From Cotesia glomerata (Eukaryota > Arthropoda > Insecta > Hymenoptera > Braconidae): 64,000 nt of DNA. Positions 27,018 through 38,939 of this stretch are shown piece after piece. Each line of letters opens with the position of its first letter. The stretch's first letter is position 1. Position numbers and translations under genes: made by a program. The DNA lies in the NCBI RefSeq assembly GCF_020080835.1, contig NC_058159.1:20804474-20868473 (forward strand), written 5' to 3'. The notes beneath the pieces are model-generated. The model saw only the letters and a list, made by a program, of their open reading frames with translations, was not told the DNA's origin and did no database searches.

Positions 27018-27424
27018 AAGTGGCAGAGATAGCCGGGCGGCACACGTCTGATTTGGGCGATCACACATTTTAAGCAACAACTTGAATGGGTGACCACTCT
27101 AGTCAGCGTTGGCTAGCGCGAGGGATCTCTGCACACTAGTAGAGGGGCCTAATGCTCCAGTGGTCGATAAAGAAGAGTTTCTTATCAATCACTGTAGACT
27201 TAACCCATATCCGACTGTACTAACATAGGTTTTCTCTGTGGTTTTCCCATGTTACTGTTCCAATAGCCGAGTGGTAAGGATCAGGGCAAATGCGGTACAG
27301 AAGGCACAAGTCGGTCCACAGCCGCAATGATAAGGCAGAGTTAACTAAGCAGAATGATAAGGCTTAGGGTGTAAAAGGGCGTTATTACGCCTGTACACTA
27401 GAAATCCGTATAATAATAATAATA
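27018..27424 (+). mobile_element. 5S rRNA-derived SINE, copy B
   Basis: The 5S-like head (27018-27105: GGGCGATCACAC, TTAAGCAAC, GAATGGGTGACC) is more decayed than in copies A and C. The body includes the conserved block 27228-27330 (GGTTTTCTCTGTGGTTTTCC ... CAGGGCAAATGCGG ... GTCCACAGCCGC), then GGCTTAGGGTGTAAAAGGGC and a terminal (ATA)n run. About 400 bp. Confidence 0.8.
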
Positions 27425-27946
27425 AAATTTTTAATCTAAAAATAAAAAATATTTATTTAATGCTGTAAGATGGACGGCGGAGTTCATAAAAAAATTTGTT
27501 TTTCATCAGTTATTCCATTGGGTATAAGGGGGAGTAGGTGGGTGGAAGTGTGTGAGTAGATTCTTAGCTGAATGTAAAAGAACATAATCCGTTTAATATA
27601 CTCCGTTGAAATCCATGAAAACAAAAGAATCAAAAGAAAATGCTTGTCTTTTGTTTTTATTAGCGGGATAAATGTTCATAAAAGTAAAACAGCAATAAAA
27701 AAAATGAAGGAACGTTGGAATTCGAAAAATAAATAGCCATAAACCACCTAGGAAAAATTTCGCATCGAATGGTCGTAGTTTCGGTTATACGTCACGAAAT
27801 CCAGCTACATTATATCCATGACTACGTCATTGACTTGTCTATATGACAAATTTAACTACAATTTATTTGTTATTTACCGTAAGATGGACAGTGACGTTTG
27901 CTCAGTCAGGCCTTAATAGGTGACTGAATGGTAGTTACGGCCAGTG
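27425..27946. other. Intergenic stretch, nothing recognised
   Basis: No gene or repeat pair seen. The sequence is less AT-rich than most of the window. Confidence 0.4.
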
Positions 27947-28018
27947 TCTTGAATAGCTTAACTGGTAGAGACTTTGACTCGTAATCGAACGATCCGGGTT
28001 CGACTCCCGGTTCGGGCT
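27947..28018 (+). tRNA. Candidate tRNA-Thr (CGT), possibly degenerate
   Basis: 72 nt. The anticodon arm TTTGA-CTCGTAA-TCGAA pairs fully (one G-T), with U33 and anticodon CGT. The T arm CCGGG-TTCGACT-CCCGG is perfect. The A box TAGCTTAACTGG fits. The acceptor stem pairs 6 of 7 with two wobbles and fails at the outermost pair, and the D stem has one mismatch. A TTTTT run follows about 20 nt downstream. It could be a real tRNA gene or a tRNA-derived relic. Confidence 0.4.
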
Positions 28019-28486
28019 GTCTGAATTATTAGTTTTTCAGTTACCAAAAAATTCCTACTGATCAAGAAAGGTCCCCCCTTCCCTTTATCCTAATTTACCT
28101 AGTTCCCTAAATTTGTCGCGGACATTGTGACGCGGATATAGTGTCGCGGATGTAATGACCTCGGATTCCGTGACGTGTAACCCGTAGTTTCATGTCGATA
28201 CGATCAGTGGTTTAGGCGTGATTGAGCCTCAAACGAAGACCATTTTCATTATATACATATATATTTTTTATAATTTATTTTCATTTACACAGCTAAAAAC
28301 ATTTTTATCGAATGATATATATACAGTAGACTTGAATGGAATGTAACTTTATTTTTCTGAAAAATAATTTTAAAAAATTTTAACAAATTTTGTTTTAAAT
28401 TAATTGCCTCGAAATTTTGAAAGTTCATGCGTTGCTCCAATTGGATCGAACAACAATTTAATTTTTTTGTTTTTGCATGTAGCTTT
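28019..28486. other. Intergenic stretch, nothing recognised
   Basis: No gene or repeat pair seen between the tRNA-like sequence and the next GAGCTC repeat. Confidence 0.4.
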
Positions 28487-29137
28487 GGAAAAAAAAATTA
28501 GGAAAACGGTTGACCCTGAGGGCCATCCCTGCAACTTCCTGCTACTTTCGTAATTAAGCGCTCAAAATTGCACTTATTACGTTTTTTAGCTCTTCGAGCT
28601 CAAAAATATAATTTTCGTATAGTTTTGAGCTCTCCGAACTCAAAAGTCTGATAGAAGTTTAATAAAACATTATTTTTTAAATTTTCAAACCACAATAACT
28701 TTTGAATGAATGTACCGATTTTCACGCGGTTGGCGCCATTCGACGCAGATTTTCAAATTCTATGATATATTTTCAAACACAAATTGATCGGACCGGAAAT
28801 TTTGGTGTAATTCGAAAAAAACACTATTTTTTCGATTTCTTTCGTCAACGATAACTCACGATCGAATTAACCGATTTTGACCGGCTTGGTGACGATCGAC
28901 GTGGTTTTTTGATGTTTAGAGCTGATTAGTTTTTGGAATTGATCGGTCAAGCTGTTTAAAAGTTATTAAAAAAAAATCACATTTGAAAAAATTTTTTTTC
29001 GCAGTTTTTTTAAGATTTCTCAAAATTTATCAGTCCAAATCGGTCCAACTTGTATTTAAAATCTAAGTTTAGTCGAACCCTTTCAAATGGCTCCAACCGC
29101 GATCAAATCGGTCAAGCCGTTCAAAAGTTATGAAAGG

Positions 29138-29218
<81 letters not shown>

Positions 29219-29363
29219 ACACCATCGCGGGAATAGTCAGGGAAGCTTCCTAGGACCTCAAAACGTCGAGATCTGATGAAAACTCGATTTTCGAAAAACG
29301 GGGTAAAAACAATAACTTCCCGATTTTTGAAAATTTTCAATTTTTTTAGCGGGAAGTTAAAAA
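28487..29363 (+). repeat. GAGCTC-word interspersed repeat, copy 2, with (AC)n
   Basis: Same layout as 25987-26863: GAGCTC words at 28580-28645, the ACCGATTTT modules, a pure (AC)n run at 29143-29214 directly after AAAGGTTTAC, and the end TTTAGCGGGAAGTTAAAAA. Confidence 0.85.
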
Positions 29364-29990
29364 TACAAAAAAATAATTCAATGCTTCTTTTAATTTTTGA
29401 TCTAAGTTTATTGAAAAATAATCAAATCTTATCGATGATTGTCACTTTTAATTATTGTTTTTACTTTTTTTACTCGGATTTTGAAGTTTTCTAAATCTGC
29501 TGAAAAATTTTCAGAGTAGTATAACGAAAAACAAAATTTTAAAAAAAAGTTTTTTTTTCATAAAAAAAAAAGTAGAAAGAAAAAAAATACCACTTTGAAA
29601 ATTTCAGGGAATTCGCAGAAAATACTAATGTTTTTTATAAAAAAAAAAAATCGAAAATCAAAAATGTCAATCCCGAAATTTTCATTTTTTTCCAAAAGTT
29701 TCAAAAAAAAAGTTGAATATGAATCCGAATTATTATTTTTTTAAAAGTACATTTAAAAACAAAAATTTAAAAAAAAAACACTTCAAAAAGTCAATTTTCC
29801 AAAAAGTTATGATTATTTAACAAAAAAAAAAGCTATTTTTTTAAATAACTCGTAACTTTTTTTTGGTTGGGTAAAAAAATTTGAAAAAATTCTGAAAATT
29901 GTTTCCAATAGTGTAGAGAAAGATACATAAATTTCAGAAAAATCGAAAAGGGTCGGTCTCAAAAGTGGTCGATTTGGCATGGAATGCCCC
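29364..29990 (+). mobile_element. Foldback MITE (GGGCATTCCATG family), left end missing
   Basis: Starts abruptly at the interior of the family (compare 22450) and ends with the terminal repeat GGCATGGAATGCCCC. It is joined directly to the end of the GAGCTC repeat on the left and to a CACTG element on the right. Confidence 0.7.
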
Positions 29991-29991
29991 A

Positions 29992-30231
29992 CACTGAAAA
30001 AAAAGTTTTTTTCTACCAAGGAAATGTTTCCTTATAGTTAAAAAACTGGTATTCTTATGGTTAAAATACGAAAGTTTTTTAACTATAAGAATACCGTTTT
30101 CTCACTGTCAAAAAACTAGCCTTATAAATAAAGCGTGGTATTTTAAGATTAAGAATACCAGTTTTTTTATATCAAGAAAACTCGAGTAAAAAATTTAGTA
30201 TTCTAGGTGGAAAAAAATTTTTTTTTCAGTG
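29992..30231. mobile_element. 240-bp MITE with CACTG termini
   Basis: Inverted ends CACTGAAAAAAAA and TTTTTTTTCAGTG. The inside is composed of repeated short words in both orientations (AAAAAACTGGTATTCTTA and complements). Non-coding. Confidence 0.65.
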
Positions 30232-31799
30232 CATAATATACTTTTTCATAAACTGTTGAACTTTAATCCGTTATTTATAAATAATTAAACGGTAAAAAAA
30301 TTTTTTCTAAACTCACTACAAATACATTAAAAGACTGTTAGTTTTTTGAAAGTTTCTGACAGTTAGTTTTTTTTTTATAACTAAGAAACTGGTACAGAAC
30401 TGCGGAGAGCGTATGCAGTCAATGTTAAATATTCAATTTTTAATTGAATTCATCTCGGGTTATAGGTGGTCGATCGAATTTAAATTTTAAGGGTAATTGT
30501 ATCATCATGTCCTTAATAAGTATACAAAAATTTAGAATTTTCTGACGGTATGCCTTAACCACGACAACTACCTTAAGCAATAGTTATCGACATTAATCAA
30601 AAACGGTACTAGAAAATTGATGAAGATGCTTCGCTAAAGTAAATATAGTTAAAATGCATGTTTAAATTTGAATATCACAATGTTACGTCGGAGTAATTTT
30701 TATTGTAATATATAAATCATGTAATGAAAATTTAATCTGAGGACTAAAGTATCTACACTTTAGTACGTTTGAATGGATAACTATATCGCAACTTGGCAAT
30801 TACGATCTAAGTAGGGATGAATAAGAGAGATTGTACAAGTACAAAAGTGAAGCTGTTCGTATAATAGTCATAGCACGGAGACAGGCGTGAAATATTAAAA
30901 CACTCATCCCAGCCCCTAGTGAAATTGATTCCCCCCACGTCCGGTCGTTTCACCGGTAGCTGTCGCACGCTCGTCGACTGGAAAAGCATTTCGTTGTTAA
31001 AATTAAAGCCGCTTACGGTCTATCCTGAATAACTCCTGACTGTGAGCAATTGTGGTTGGGCAATACATTTTGAGATCTCCTCAACTACCCTATTACCTAT
31101 ATACCTGTTTTTCCTTCTCACTTTTTCAACCTCAGTACTCATGCCATGCACCACTCGCTTGGAATTTTAAGTAAACTTCATTGATCCACTTCTTCCAACT
31201 AAATCATTTTTTTATTTCTACAATCTGTAATTGGAATAATAAAATAAAATATAATAAGATAATAACATAACAATGCTCTATCAAAGAAATACTTTGACTC
31301 TCTATCTATAATGTATATTGTACATTGTACATTGAAAATCCAATAATAGTATCATTATCTATGTAGATAAATTGCTAAAGGTTTTATACAAAAGAAAATC
31401 CCATGCACGTACCAAAATAATCGGATCCTAAATCTTGCATTCGAGTAAACATATTTCATCGGCTTACGGCAATGCCACACGATCAACTGTCGTAAAAATG
31501 TCTTCAAAGCTTTCAGCGTTAAGTAATATTTTTATGATAATTTTGTGTCAGAAATGTATTTTTTTTTTTTTAAATTCACACGTTTTATAAAATATTTAAT
31601 GTTATTATTTCAAAAAATGAACTCTTGAATTAATAAATTATGATTTTTAGATGAAAACAAAATTTTTCAATCAAAATTTGACTCTTCAACGAAAAATTTT
31701 ACTTTTCCCCATCACTAAAACAAATAACTTATTCTTAACAAGTTCTTTTTCTAGAATTAAGATAAGTGGTAACGTCAATTGAAAAGAATACACAAAAAA
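30232..31799. other. AT-rich intergenic stretch
   Basis: Slightly GC-richer around 30880-31020, but no open frame with recognisable motifs. No repeat pair seen. Confidence 0.4.
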
Positions 31800-32290
31800 A
31801 AAAAAAAAAAAAAAATTGAAAAAGGGTTGACTGTAGGCCATTTTCTGGAATATTCCCGCTATATTCAATCTCACACCACATAGAAAATTTTCTACAAACT
31901 TTGGATCTCTTCGAATTAAAAGATACAACTTGTGTACATTTTTGAGTTCTTCAAGCTCGAAAATTTAGCGGTTGTTGAAAATACACTTTTTTTTTTTTAA
32001 TTTTAAACTGCGTTATCTACCAAAAAAATCAACCGTTTATGATGCGGATTGCGATATTCAACTTCGTTTTTTTCAGCAAAAAAAATACTTTCAAAAATTT
32101 TTGACAACGATATCTCTTGAACGAATCAACCGATTTTGATGCGGTTTGCGGCAATATACTTTGTTTCTTGGGGTTAAGAGTTGATTAGATTTGGAGATTA
32201 TTCGGTCCAACAGTCCAAAAGTTATTCTGTAAAAACATTTTATTAAAAAAAATTTTTTTTTTCTTAAAATCTACCGGACTGAAGTAGTCC
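31800..32290 (+). repeat. GAGCTC-word interspersed repeat, degenerate copy 3
   Basis: Recognisable by AAAGGGTTGACTGTAGGCCA, decayed GAGCTC words and ATATCTCTTGAACGAATCAACCGATTTTGA. No CA run. The 3' end is lost. Confidence 0.6.
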
Positions 32291-33404
32291 AAATTCTGTA
32301 ATTTCTGCGTGTTACGTTTTTGTTACATTATAAATATTACTTAAATTTTTATTTAATTTAAGAATTCTAATTGCTTTGTTGATGATGAATAAAATTCATC
32401 ATCAGCGAAGTAACGTAAACATCGTGAAAGCTGGACTCCGACGACTTCTCTAATAGAGCAACCTGTGGTGCAACGTTGCCCATTTGACTATTAATTATTA
32501 TAATTCTTATTGTTATTTAATTAACGAATTTTGTGGTTTATTTACTGAAATCCTTTATTAAACTTAATTTTTAAGAGAGAGAGAGTTAAGCAATAGGTCC
32601 ACCCGATTATCTAGATGATCTATAGATCTATAGATCATCAAGCGCGGCCAAACCTGAAGTTATAAATTAAATGAAAACATTTTTTGGAAATGATCAAATT
32701 TCCAGAATGTAACACTGCGATTTTCTACTCCACCAAAAAGAATATAAGATACTTTTCAGAATTTGTTAAAGCAAAAATTTCATTTTCATAAACGGAGAAT
32801 TTCTTTTTCTGGTTCATGTTTATGACACTTTGAATAGGGGCGCTACTATTTAAAAGACAAATACAAAGTTATCAAAAAAAATTATTTTTAGTAAAACAGA
32901 ATTGTTCTTAATTGAAGAATTTTACTATATTCCCAAGAAATAGATAATATATTATTTTATTAATGTTTCAGCGTTTGTAGCTCAGAAAGAGAACGAGCAC
33001 ACGTGTCTTATATTACATATGTAGTCTATTAAAGCATTAAATTTCAAGCTTTAAAATTCAGATGAGAAGCTGAGTTTCAAAAGGGTATCGTTTGATTTTT
33101 GATTAATCGAGACAAAAAACTAGTTATATTCAATTATAAATATTTGTATTGAACTTTTTTTAATTTAGCTATAAAGTGCTATCGGTTTAAAGCTGCAATT
33201 CGATTTTCATTTATAAATGTCCATAATTATCGAAGTAATTAATATTTAAAAGTTCAGAAAACTGGTATTTTAATATATGAAAAGATACCCTTTTGAAAAT
33301 CAGCTCCTCAGATGTTGTATTCATACTATTCATACTATGTAATATTCATAATATTACATTAGCCCAAATTTAAAATAAGAAATATCAATCATTAGACATT
33401 TGAC

Positions 33405-33410
<6 letters not shown>
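32291..33410. other. AT-rich intergenic stretch
   Basis: Contains a short palindrome at 32615-32643 (GATGATCTATAGATC) and nothing else that I can name. Confidence 0.4.
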
Positions 33411-33435
<25 letters not shown>

Positions 33436-33630
33436 GGTGTAAATGCCAAGGCACAAAGCCGAATGGCAAAAATGATATACATAAAATTATAATTCACATA
33501 AGTACAGCTAATATATACATAATGGAAATATGAAATTTGCATGATAGTATAAAATATAGAATTTATATAATGTTCAAATGGACATAATGTTTTTAAACAT
33601 ATTAAACTTATTAACCAGCTCACTATTTTG

Positions 33631-33990
33631 TCATTGTTCGAGATTTATAAGAAAATCAAATACTTTTGTTTTGAAGGATTCTAGACCAAGAGAATTTGTA
33701 ATTTCAGGAGGTAGATCTTGCCAGAACCGTATAGCTGATATAACAAACGAATGCTCGTAGATTGTGGTAACAAAGTTGGGTATTTTAAAAGTGACATTAT
33801 TATTTCTGCTGGCTATTTTTTGTGATCGTCTGATATCTCGACGAATAATAGAATAATCAACAAGTGAGATTGATATTTCTGGATTTAACCAGGATTCAAC
33901 CACACAAATTATATGAGGCTGTGTTTCAGCAACTAGATGCTCAAATTCAGCTGCATGAGCTAAATAACTATTAATATTAAGACTTAGTAA
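33631..33990 (-). pseudogene. LINE ORF2 relic: endonuclease start fused to RT C-terminus
   Basis: The frame opens LNINSYLAHAAEFEHL and VVESWLNPEI ... DYSIIRRDIR, the beginning of an APE-type endonuclease (the ESWL motif holds the metal-binding Glu). It then jumps to NNNVTFKIPN and FWQDLPPEITNS ... FKTKVFDFL, the terminal region of CR1/Jockey polymerases. The junction is near 33815 and the frame stays open across it. No RT catalytic block remains. Confidence 0.8.
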
Positions 33991-34034
33991 TTTGAGAGTA
34001 TAGTAGGAGAAATAGTAGGCTGGTTTAATGATGG

Positions 34035-35105
34035 CTATTCTAATTTATTTAAATCATCAACAGTATGAATGGCAATTTTTCCTGAATCATCGTTCTTCTT
34101 TATATAAACAATGCTTTTATATACCCATGCATATTTGTAGCTTATTTCTCTGGCTCTTGCTTTGGTAAGCTTTAAAAGTTTATAGGTTTCCGTTTGCAAG
34201 AATTCATTTATGAAGACTTGTTCTCCAAATGCAGAAATACCATTAATCTTGAAAGTATCTTTAACTAACAGCTTCTGTGAGCGACGTTTGGTATCAATAA
34301 TATGATCACGGATTTGCGGTGATTTAAGATTGACAATAAATGAAGTGAATGATGATTTTCTTGAATGATCATTCTTTCCTTTTAATATCCGAATGTTCAG
34401 GATGTCGTTTTCAAGGTTAGAAAGCTCAAGTTTATCCAGAATTTGTTTTATAATTGTCGAAGATGATAATTCAGACACCACTGTCTCAGGAACACCAGAA
34501 ACCAATAATTGAGACGAAGAAGAAGAATCAAGTTGTTGATGAGCATTAGGTACAATTATAAGCGAATCCATTTTAGAATTTAGAGACACAATAGAATTGA
34601 AATTTTCTTCGCATTTCTTGGTATTTGAAGACACATTATCTGTCAGTTTCTTGATTTGTCTTACGGAAGAAGCATGTTGTTCCGAGACCTCAGCTAATAT
34701 TCCATTTACAGTAGTTAAATCTTCTGATAGCTTGGTAATTTTATCGTTGCTCATTTCAAATTTCTCAGACAACTTCTTTATATCTTCACTATGTTTACTT
34801 AAGCTATCTGAGAAATTTTGTATTTGTTGACTGTTTTTAAACGAAATGTCAAGCAACAAATTCATTTTTTCGTCCATATTTAAATTAGACCAATCTGGTT
34901 TATTCTGTGAGGATTCAGTCATTTTTGGTGAATTTGAGATGATTGTTGGAGAAAAAACAGAATCCTCTCCTACAGATACTATAGGCGGTGTTCCTGGTGA
35001 GGAAGTTAACGATTTGAAGCTAGACTGAGTCGATGTGCTAGACAAAGTCGATTTTCGCAGACTAACACTAGAAACACTGGGCGGTCTTTGAACATTAAAT
35101 ATCAA
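34035..35105 (-). CDS. LINE ORF1 protein (coiled-coil, nucleic-acid-binding type)
   Basis: 356 codons, uninterrupted. The N-terminus is Ser/Thr-rich (residues 1-60). Residues about 75-185 have heptad-like repeats (ISFKNSQQIQNFSDSLSKH, IKKLSEKFEMSN) predicting a coiled coil for trimer or dimer formation. The C-terminal part has the pattern of LINE ORF1 RNA-binding proteins, ending KARAREISYKYAWVYKS ... IYIKKN-like ... VDDLNKL. No CCHC knuckles or esterase motif seen. Such proteins coat the element RNA. The ATG at 35105 is the first in frame. Identification rests on this architecture and the ORF2 remains directly downstream. Confidence 0.75.
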   Translation of the reverse strand: MIFNVQRPPSVSSVSLRKSTLSSTSTQSSFKSLTSSPGTPPIVSVGEDSVFSPTIISNSPKMTESSQNKPDWSNLNMDEKMNLLLDISFKNSQQIQNFSDSLSKHSEDIKKLSEKFEMSNDKITKLSEDLTTVNGILAEVSEQHASSVRQIKKLTDNVSSNTKKCEENFNSIVSLNSKMDSLIIVPNAHQQLDSSSSSQLLVSGVPETVVSELSSSTIIKQILDKLELSNLENDILNIRILKGKNDHSRKSSFTSFIVNLKSPQIRDHIIDTKRRSQKLLVKDTFKINGISAFGEQVFINEFLQTETYKLLKLTKARAREISYKYAWVYKSIVYIKKNDDSGKIAIHTVDDLNKLE

Positions 35106-35333
35106 GCGCTAAAAAAATGTGAAATATTAAACATCAGATATCAAATTCTTAACATTAAAATATTAAATATTGAATATTATATGTTTTATTAAATATTAAA
35201 TATAATTTTTTAAAGATCATATATACTTTTAGATCGTTGAATCAAGTGACAATAGTTACCGATTGCAGACTCAAAGATCTTAATTCAAGAATTTAGAAAT
35301 CAAGAGAATAAATTTTTAATGTCTGAAAGAATA

Positions 35334-35570
35334 GGTTTTTTTGCTCGACGGGCAGAAAGCGTCAACTTTCGGCCCGCTACGCTAAACAACAGTGCCGCTT
35401 TCTGCCTTCGTCGAGCAAAAAAATAGTATACACTCTATGGGAAGTAAATAAGAAAGCCTCAGATCACATGTTTGTCAACCTCGGCTTCGCCTCGGCCGAC
35501 AATTACATGTGATCTGAGGCATTTCTTACTTTACTTCCCTAGGTATGTAATATACTATTCCTCATCCAAA
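35334..35570. mobile_element. Twin-hairpin element, copy A
   Basis: Two hairpins in a row. The first (35338-35428) pairs TTTTTTTGCTCGACG with its complement around TTTCGGCCCGCTACGCTAAA. The second (35432-35566) pairs AATAGTATA and GGGAAGTAA, through CCTCAGATCACATGT, with their complements around CCTCGGCTTCGCCTCGG. The same design with different stem bases occurs at 41422-41652. Confidence 0.65.
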
Positions 35571-35582
35571 ATTATTTATCTT

Positions 35583-38059
35583 CACGGAAAAAAATAAACT
35601 ATTGCTGCAACAGGAAAAAATCCTGTTACAGCAACAGGATTTTCCTGCAGCTGCAACAGGAGGCAGTCATGTTGCAGCAATAGGATAAAGTCCTGTTGCA
35701 GCAACAGGATTACTACTGTTGTTGCGAGTTAATAGTAAAAAAGTTTGGAAAATCCAAAAGTGCACGCCTCATAACGCTCATTCATTTTTTAAGAAAAAAA
35801 TTAATTGTGTAATTGATTTAAAAAAAAAAATTATAATTAAGTAATTACTTACAGAGTATTTTTTATTTTTTTTTTTAAATAACGGCGCCCTTTTTTCTTG
35901 TCATATGCCCACGCAGTCTAAAAAAATCTAGCTTGATCAAGTGACGCCATAGTTTTTACGTGACAAATAAAAAAAGTTCGTTTGGCTTTGTATGGTTGTA
36001 TCGTAGTGAATTTTAATAAAAATTCAATTTAAAAAAAAGTACGTAAACTAGGCTACTGATATGAAATACGGACCCAGTTCATCGAATTCTTAAACTAATA
36101 AAAAAAGTCCAGTCTTGAAATATCAATTAGTTCGGTAGTAATCGTTGGTACATTCAAAATGGGGTGACATCCGGACGTCCACGTAAAATTTTTTTCAAAA
36201 TAGCAACATGAAATAAATTTTAGAAAGTAAAAGATGGTTTAATTTAAGTGTTTTTTCGGTGCACATCTACTTATATCATTGTATAAGTGTAATATGGTTG
36301 TGATAGAGGCATTTAAAGATCATAAAATTGCTTGACCTTGACGAGTCGAGTATAAAGCACAACCTCACGCGCTTCGCGCTATGAGGCGTGCAATATAGTT
36401 GGGTCATTCCACATCAAATTGACCAATAGTTGGAATTGAATCCTTCTAATTTGCATCAATTTTGGTCAGAAATTTTCTTTTATCATACAATGAATTTCTG
36501 CCAAAGAAAAAAAAATTAAAAAATTTTTTTCAAAAGATATGCAAATTCGAAATTTCGCTATTTTTTCAATTTTATTTTTGGAATATCTCGTACCCTATTA
36601 TAGATACAGAAATGACCTTTGGTTTGTTTGAAAGGGGACACTTGGGACTATTGATAAAAAAATATTTTGGAAAAAAATTTTGAAAAATGCCAAATTTGTC
36701 AGATTTGAAATTTTTGAAAATCGTCAAAAATGACGATCGACATTAAAATTTTGGCTCAATTTTTTTTCTATAGTACCTTGTACTGATCTTAAAAGACCCT
36801 GAAATTTTTAGAACTGTGTGTTTTTTTTTTAAATATGAATTTTTGAATTTCAAAAAACAATTTTTTCTTGTTTTTTGCAACTTTTAAATAAGGTAAAGTT
36901 ATGCAGATACATAGTATTGTAATTTTGAGCATTAAAAATTGAATACATGACGTGGAAATATTAAATAATAAAATAATTATAACTTTTTTTTATTTCTTGG
37001 ACGTAATCTTAAAGTCAGGCTTAACGCATGATATAATTGTTATTTGTCGTCTTTTTACTTCATTAAAAGTTGTCGACGCCATTTATCGTGTTTTGAACAT
37101 GGAAATGATTTGAAATTTGACATTGAGCAACATTAATGAGCACAAATTTGTAAGTAAAGAAGTATTCGAAAAAACGAAACAAAATTGATATTCTCATCAC
37201 ATTATTATAATTTTTATTTAAAATTTATATCTGTTTGAGTTATTTGACGTTAAAAACTGTTATTGAAGTGAAGAAACGAACAAAATATATCATGCGTTAA
37301 AAAAAATAAGAAACTATATCATGTGTTAAGCCTGACTTTAAGATTACTCTAAAAAAATAAAAAAAAAATTGAAATTAATTTATTATTTAATATTTCCACG
37401 TCGTGCATTTAATTTTTTTCATGTTCAAAATTACAAAACTATGTATCTACATAACTTTACCTTATTTAAAAAATGCAAAAAACTAGAAAAAATTGTTTTT
37501 TGAAATTCAAAAATTTATATTTAAAAAAAAACACACACAGTACTAAAAATTTCAGGGTCTTTTAAGATCAGTACAAGGTACTATACAAAAAAAATTGAGC
37601 CAAAATTTTTATGTCGATCGTCATTTTTGACGATTTTCAAAAATTAAAAACTTGACAAATTTGGTATTTTTCAAAATATTTTTTTTTAAACAGCCCCAAG
37701 TGTTCCTTTTTAAATAAACGAAAGAACATTCCTGTATCTATAATAGCGTACGAGATATTTCAAAAATAAAATTGAAAAAATAGCGAAACTTCGAATTTGC
37801 ATATCTTTTGAAAAAATTTTTTTATTTTTTTTTCCTTTGGCAGAAGTTCGTTTTATGATAAAAGAAAATTTCTGATCAAAATTGATCCAAATTAAAAGGG
37901 GTCAATTCCAACTGTTGGTCAATTTGACATGGAATGACCCAACTATATTTTACTATTAAGTCGCAACAACAGTAGTAATCCTGTTGCTGCAACAGGACTT
38001 TATCCTGTTGACGCAACAGGACTGCCTTCTGTTGCAGCAACAGTTTATTTTTTTCCGTG
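35583..38059. mobile_element. 2.5-kb element with CACGG termini and CCTGTTGCAGCAACAGG words
   Basis: Perfect 18-bp inverted ends (CACGGAAAAAAATAAACT and complement). Both subterminal regions (35605-35735, 37970-38045) are filled with the palindromic word CCTGTTGCAGCAACAGG. A foldback element (36399-37942) is nested inside. Without it the parent is about 0.93 kb. No transposase. Confidence 0.75.
36399..37942. mobile_element. 1.5-kb foldback element with TTGGGTCATTCC termini
   Basis: Long inverted arms start TTGGGTCATTCCACATC and mirror each other over most of the length (compare 36480-36900 with 37440-37860). The centre near 37170 is unique. Distant relative of 22310-23064, sharing GGxCATTCCA and the CAAATxGACCA block. 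Nested in 35583-38059. Confidence 0.75.
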
Positions 38060-38371
38060 TTGGATTAAGTTGGGTGTTTTATTCGTACAAAACTATCAAT
38101 ACACTATTTCTTATGACTTTGGACTAATGACATTGACTAATGAGCAGAGGTCGAAATGTAAAAGTTTTGTCGGTAAGTAAATACGGTAAGATGTGACAGC
38201 TTGAAAAGAGGAAAAAAAAAGGTATAAGAAGCTGTGAGGGCATTCGAAACGATTGTCGAACAGGTATTATAGTGTGTAGTAATGGGAGTGTACGTGCACA
38301 GGTGGCAAGAACCAAAACGAACAAAGAAAAAGCTCGATGGAGAGAAGCTTACATAATGTTCTGAAGAGGGT

Positions 38372-38417
<46 letters not shown>

Positions 38418-38934
38418 TGTGCGAAAACCGAGCGACCATTGGTTATGGATCTTTACAGACATTTAATCCGTAATGGCTTCTACATACGTGTTCTGCCTTC
38501 CATAGAAGCTACCACGGAATCTAATACGCGTAAGTCGCGGTTTTATCGTATTATCTCAACTTCTATTGACCACTGAAATCCACTTGAGAACTTTCCAGTA
38601 TTCAACTTTATCGAACTGATGTTATTGGCTTTGTATATACTTGACACTTTGACTTGTTGGTGCTTTGATCGTAATCAAACATTGACTAATTTTTTATATT
38701 CTACCTCTTAAGCCCGAGACTGAAAAATTCTCCTTTATCATCTCACGACATAATATTGATTTATTATTTTTTTTCTCATAAATTTTTTATATTATTAGCA
38801 TGATATATTTAGCTGAGATAAATTTATTAGATGTTATAAAAATTTATTAAATTTTTATTACTTGATAAAGCACGATCAACTTTTAGATCAGTTTTGAGTT
38901 ATTATATCCAGATATAGACAAAATACTAATAAGT
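38060..38934. other. Intergenic stretch with a (TA)n run
   Basis: Holds a TA microsatellite at 38372-38414. Open frames across it come from the repeat. Nothing else recognised. Confidence 0.45.
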
Positions 38935-38939
38935 GGTAT

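Larger units (their letters stand above)
33411..35105 (-). mobile_element. Internally deleted non-LTR retrotransposon (CR1/Jockey-like)
   Basis: Minus strand. ORF1 at 35105-34035, ORF2 remains at 33990-33631, and a 3' tail of (AAAT)n at 33411-33434. ORF2 keeps only the start of the endonuclease and the extreme C-terminus of the polymerase, joined near 33815, so most of the endonuclease and all catalytic RT motifs are gone. The intact 356-codon ORF1 next to such a gutted ORF2 suggests a deletion derivative that spread as a unit or a recent deletion. Confidence 0.8.

Noticed and set aside
35583..38059. LTR retrotransposon, because both ends carry similar sequence
   Set aside because: The end sequences are inverted, not direct, and there is no coding region or primer-binding site.
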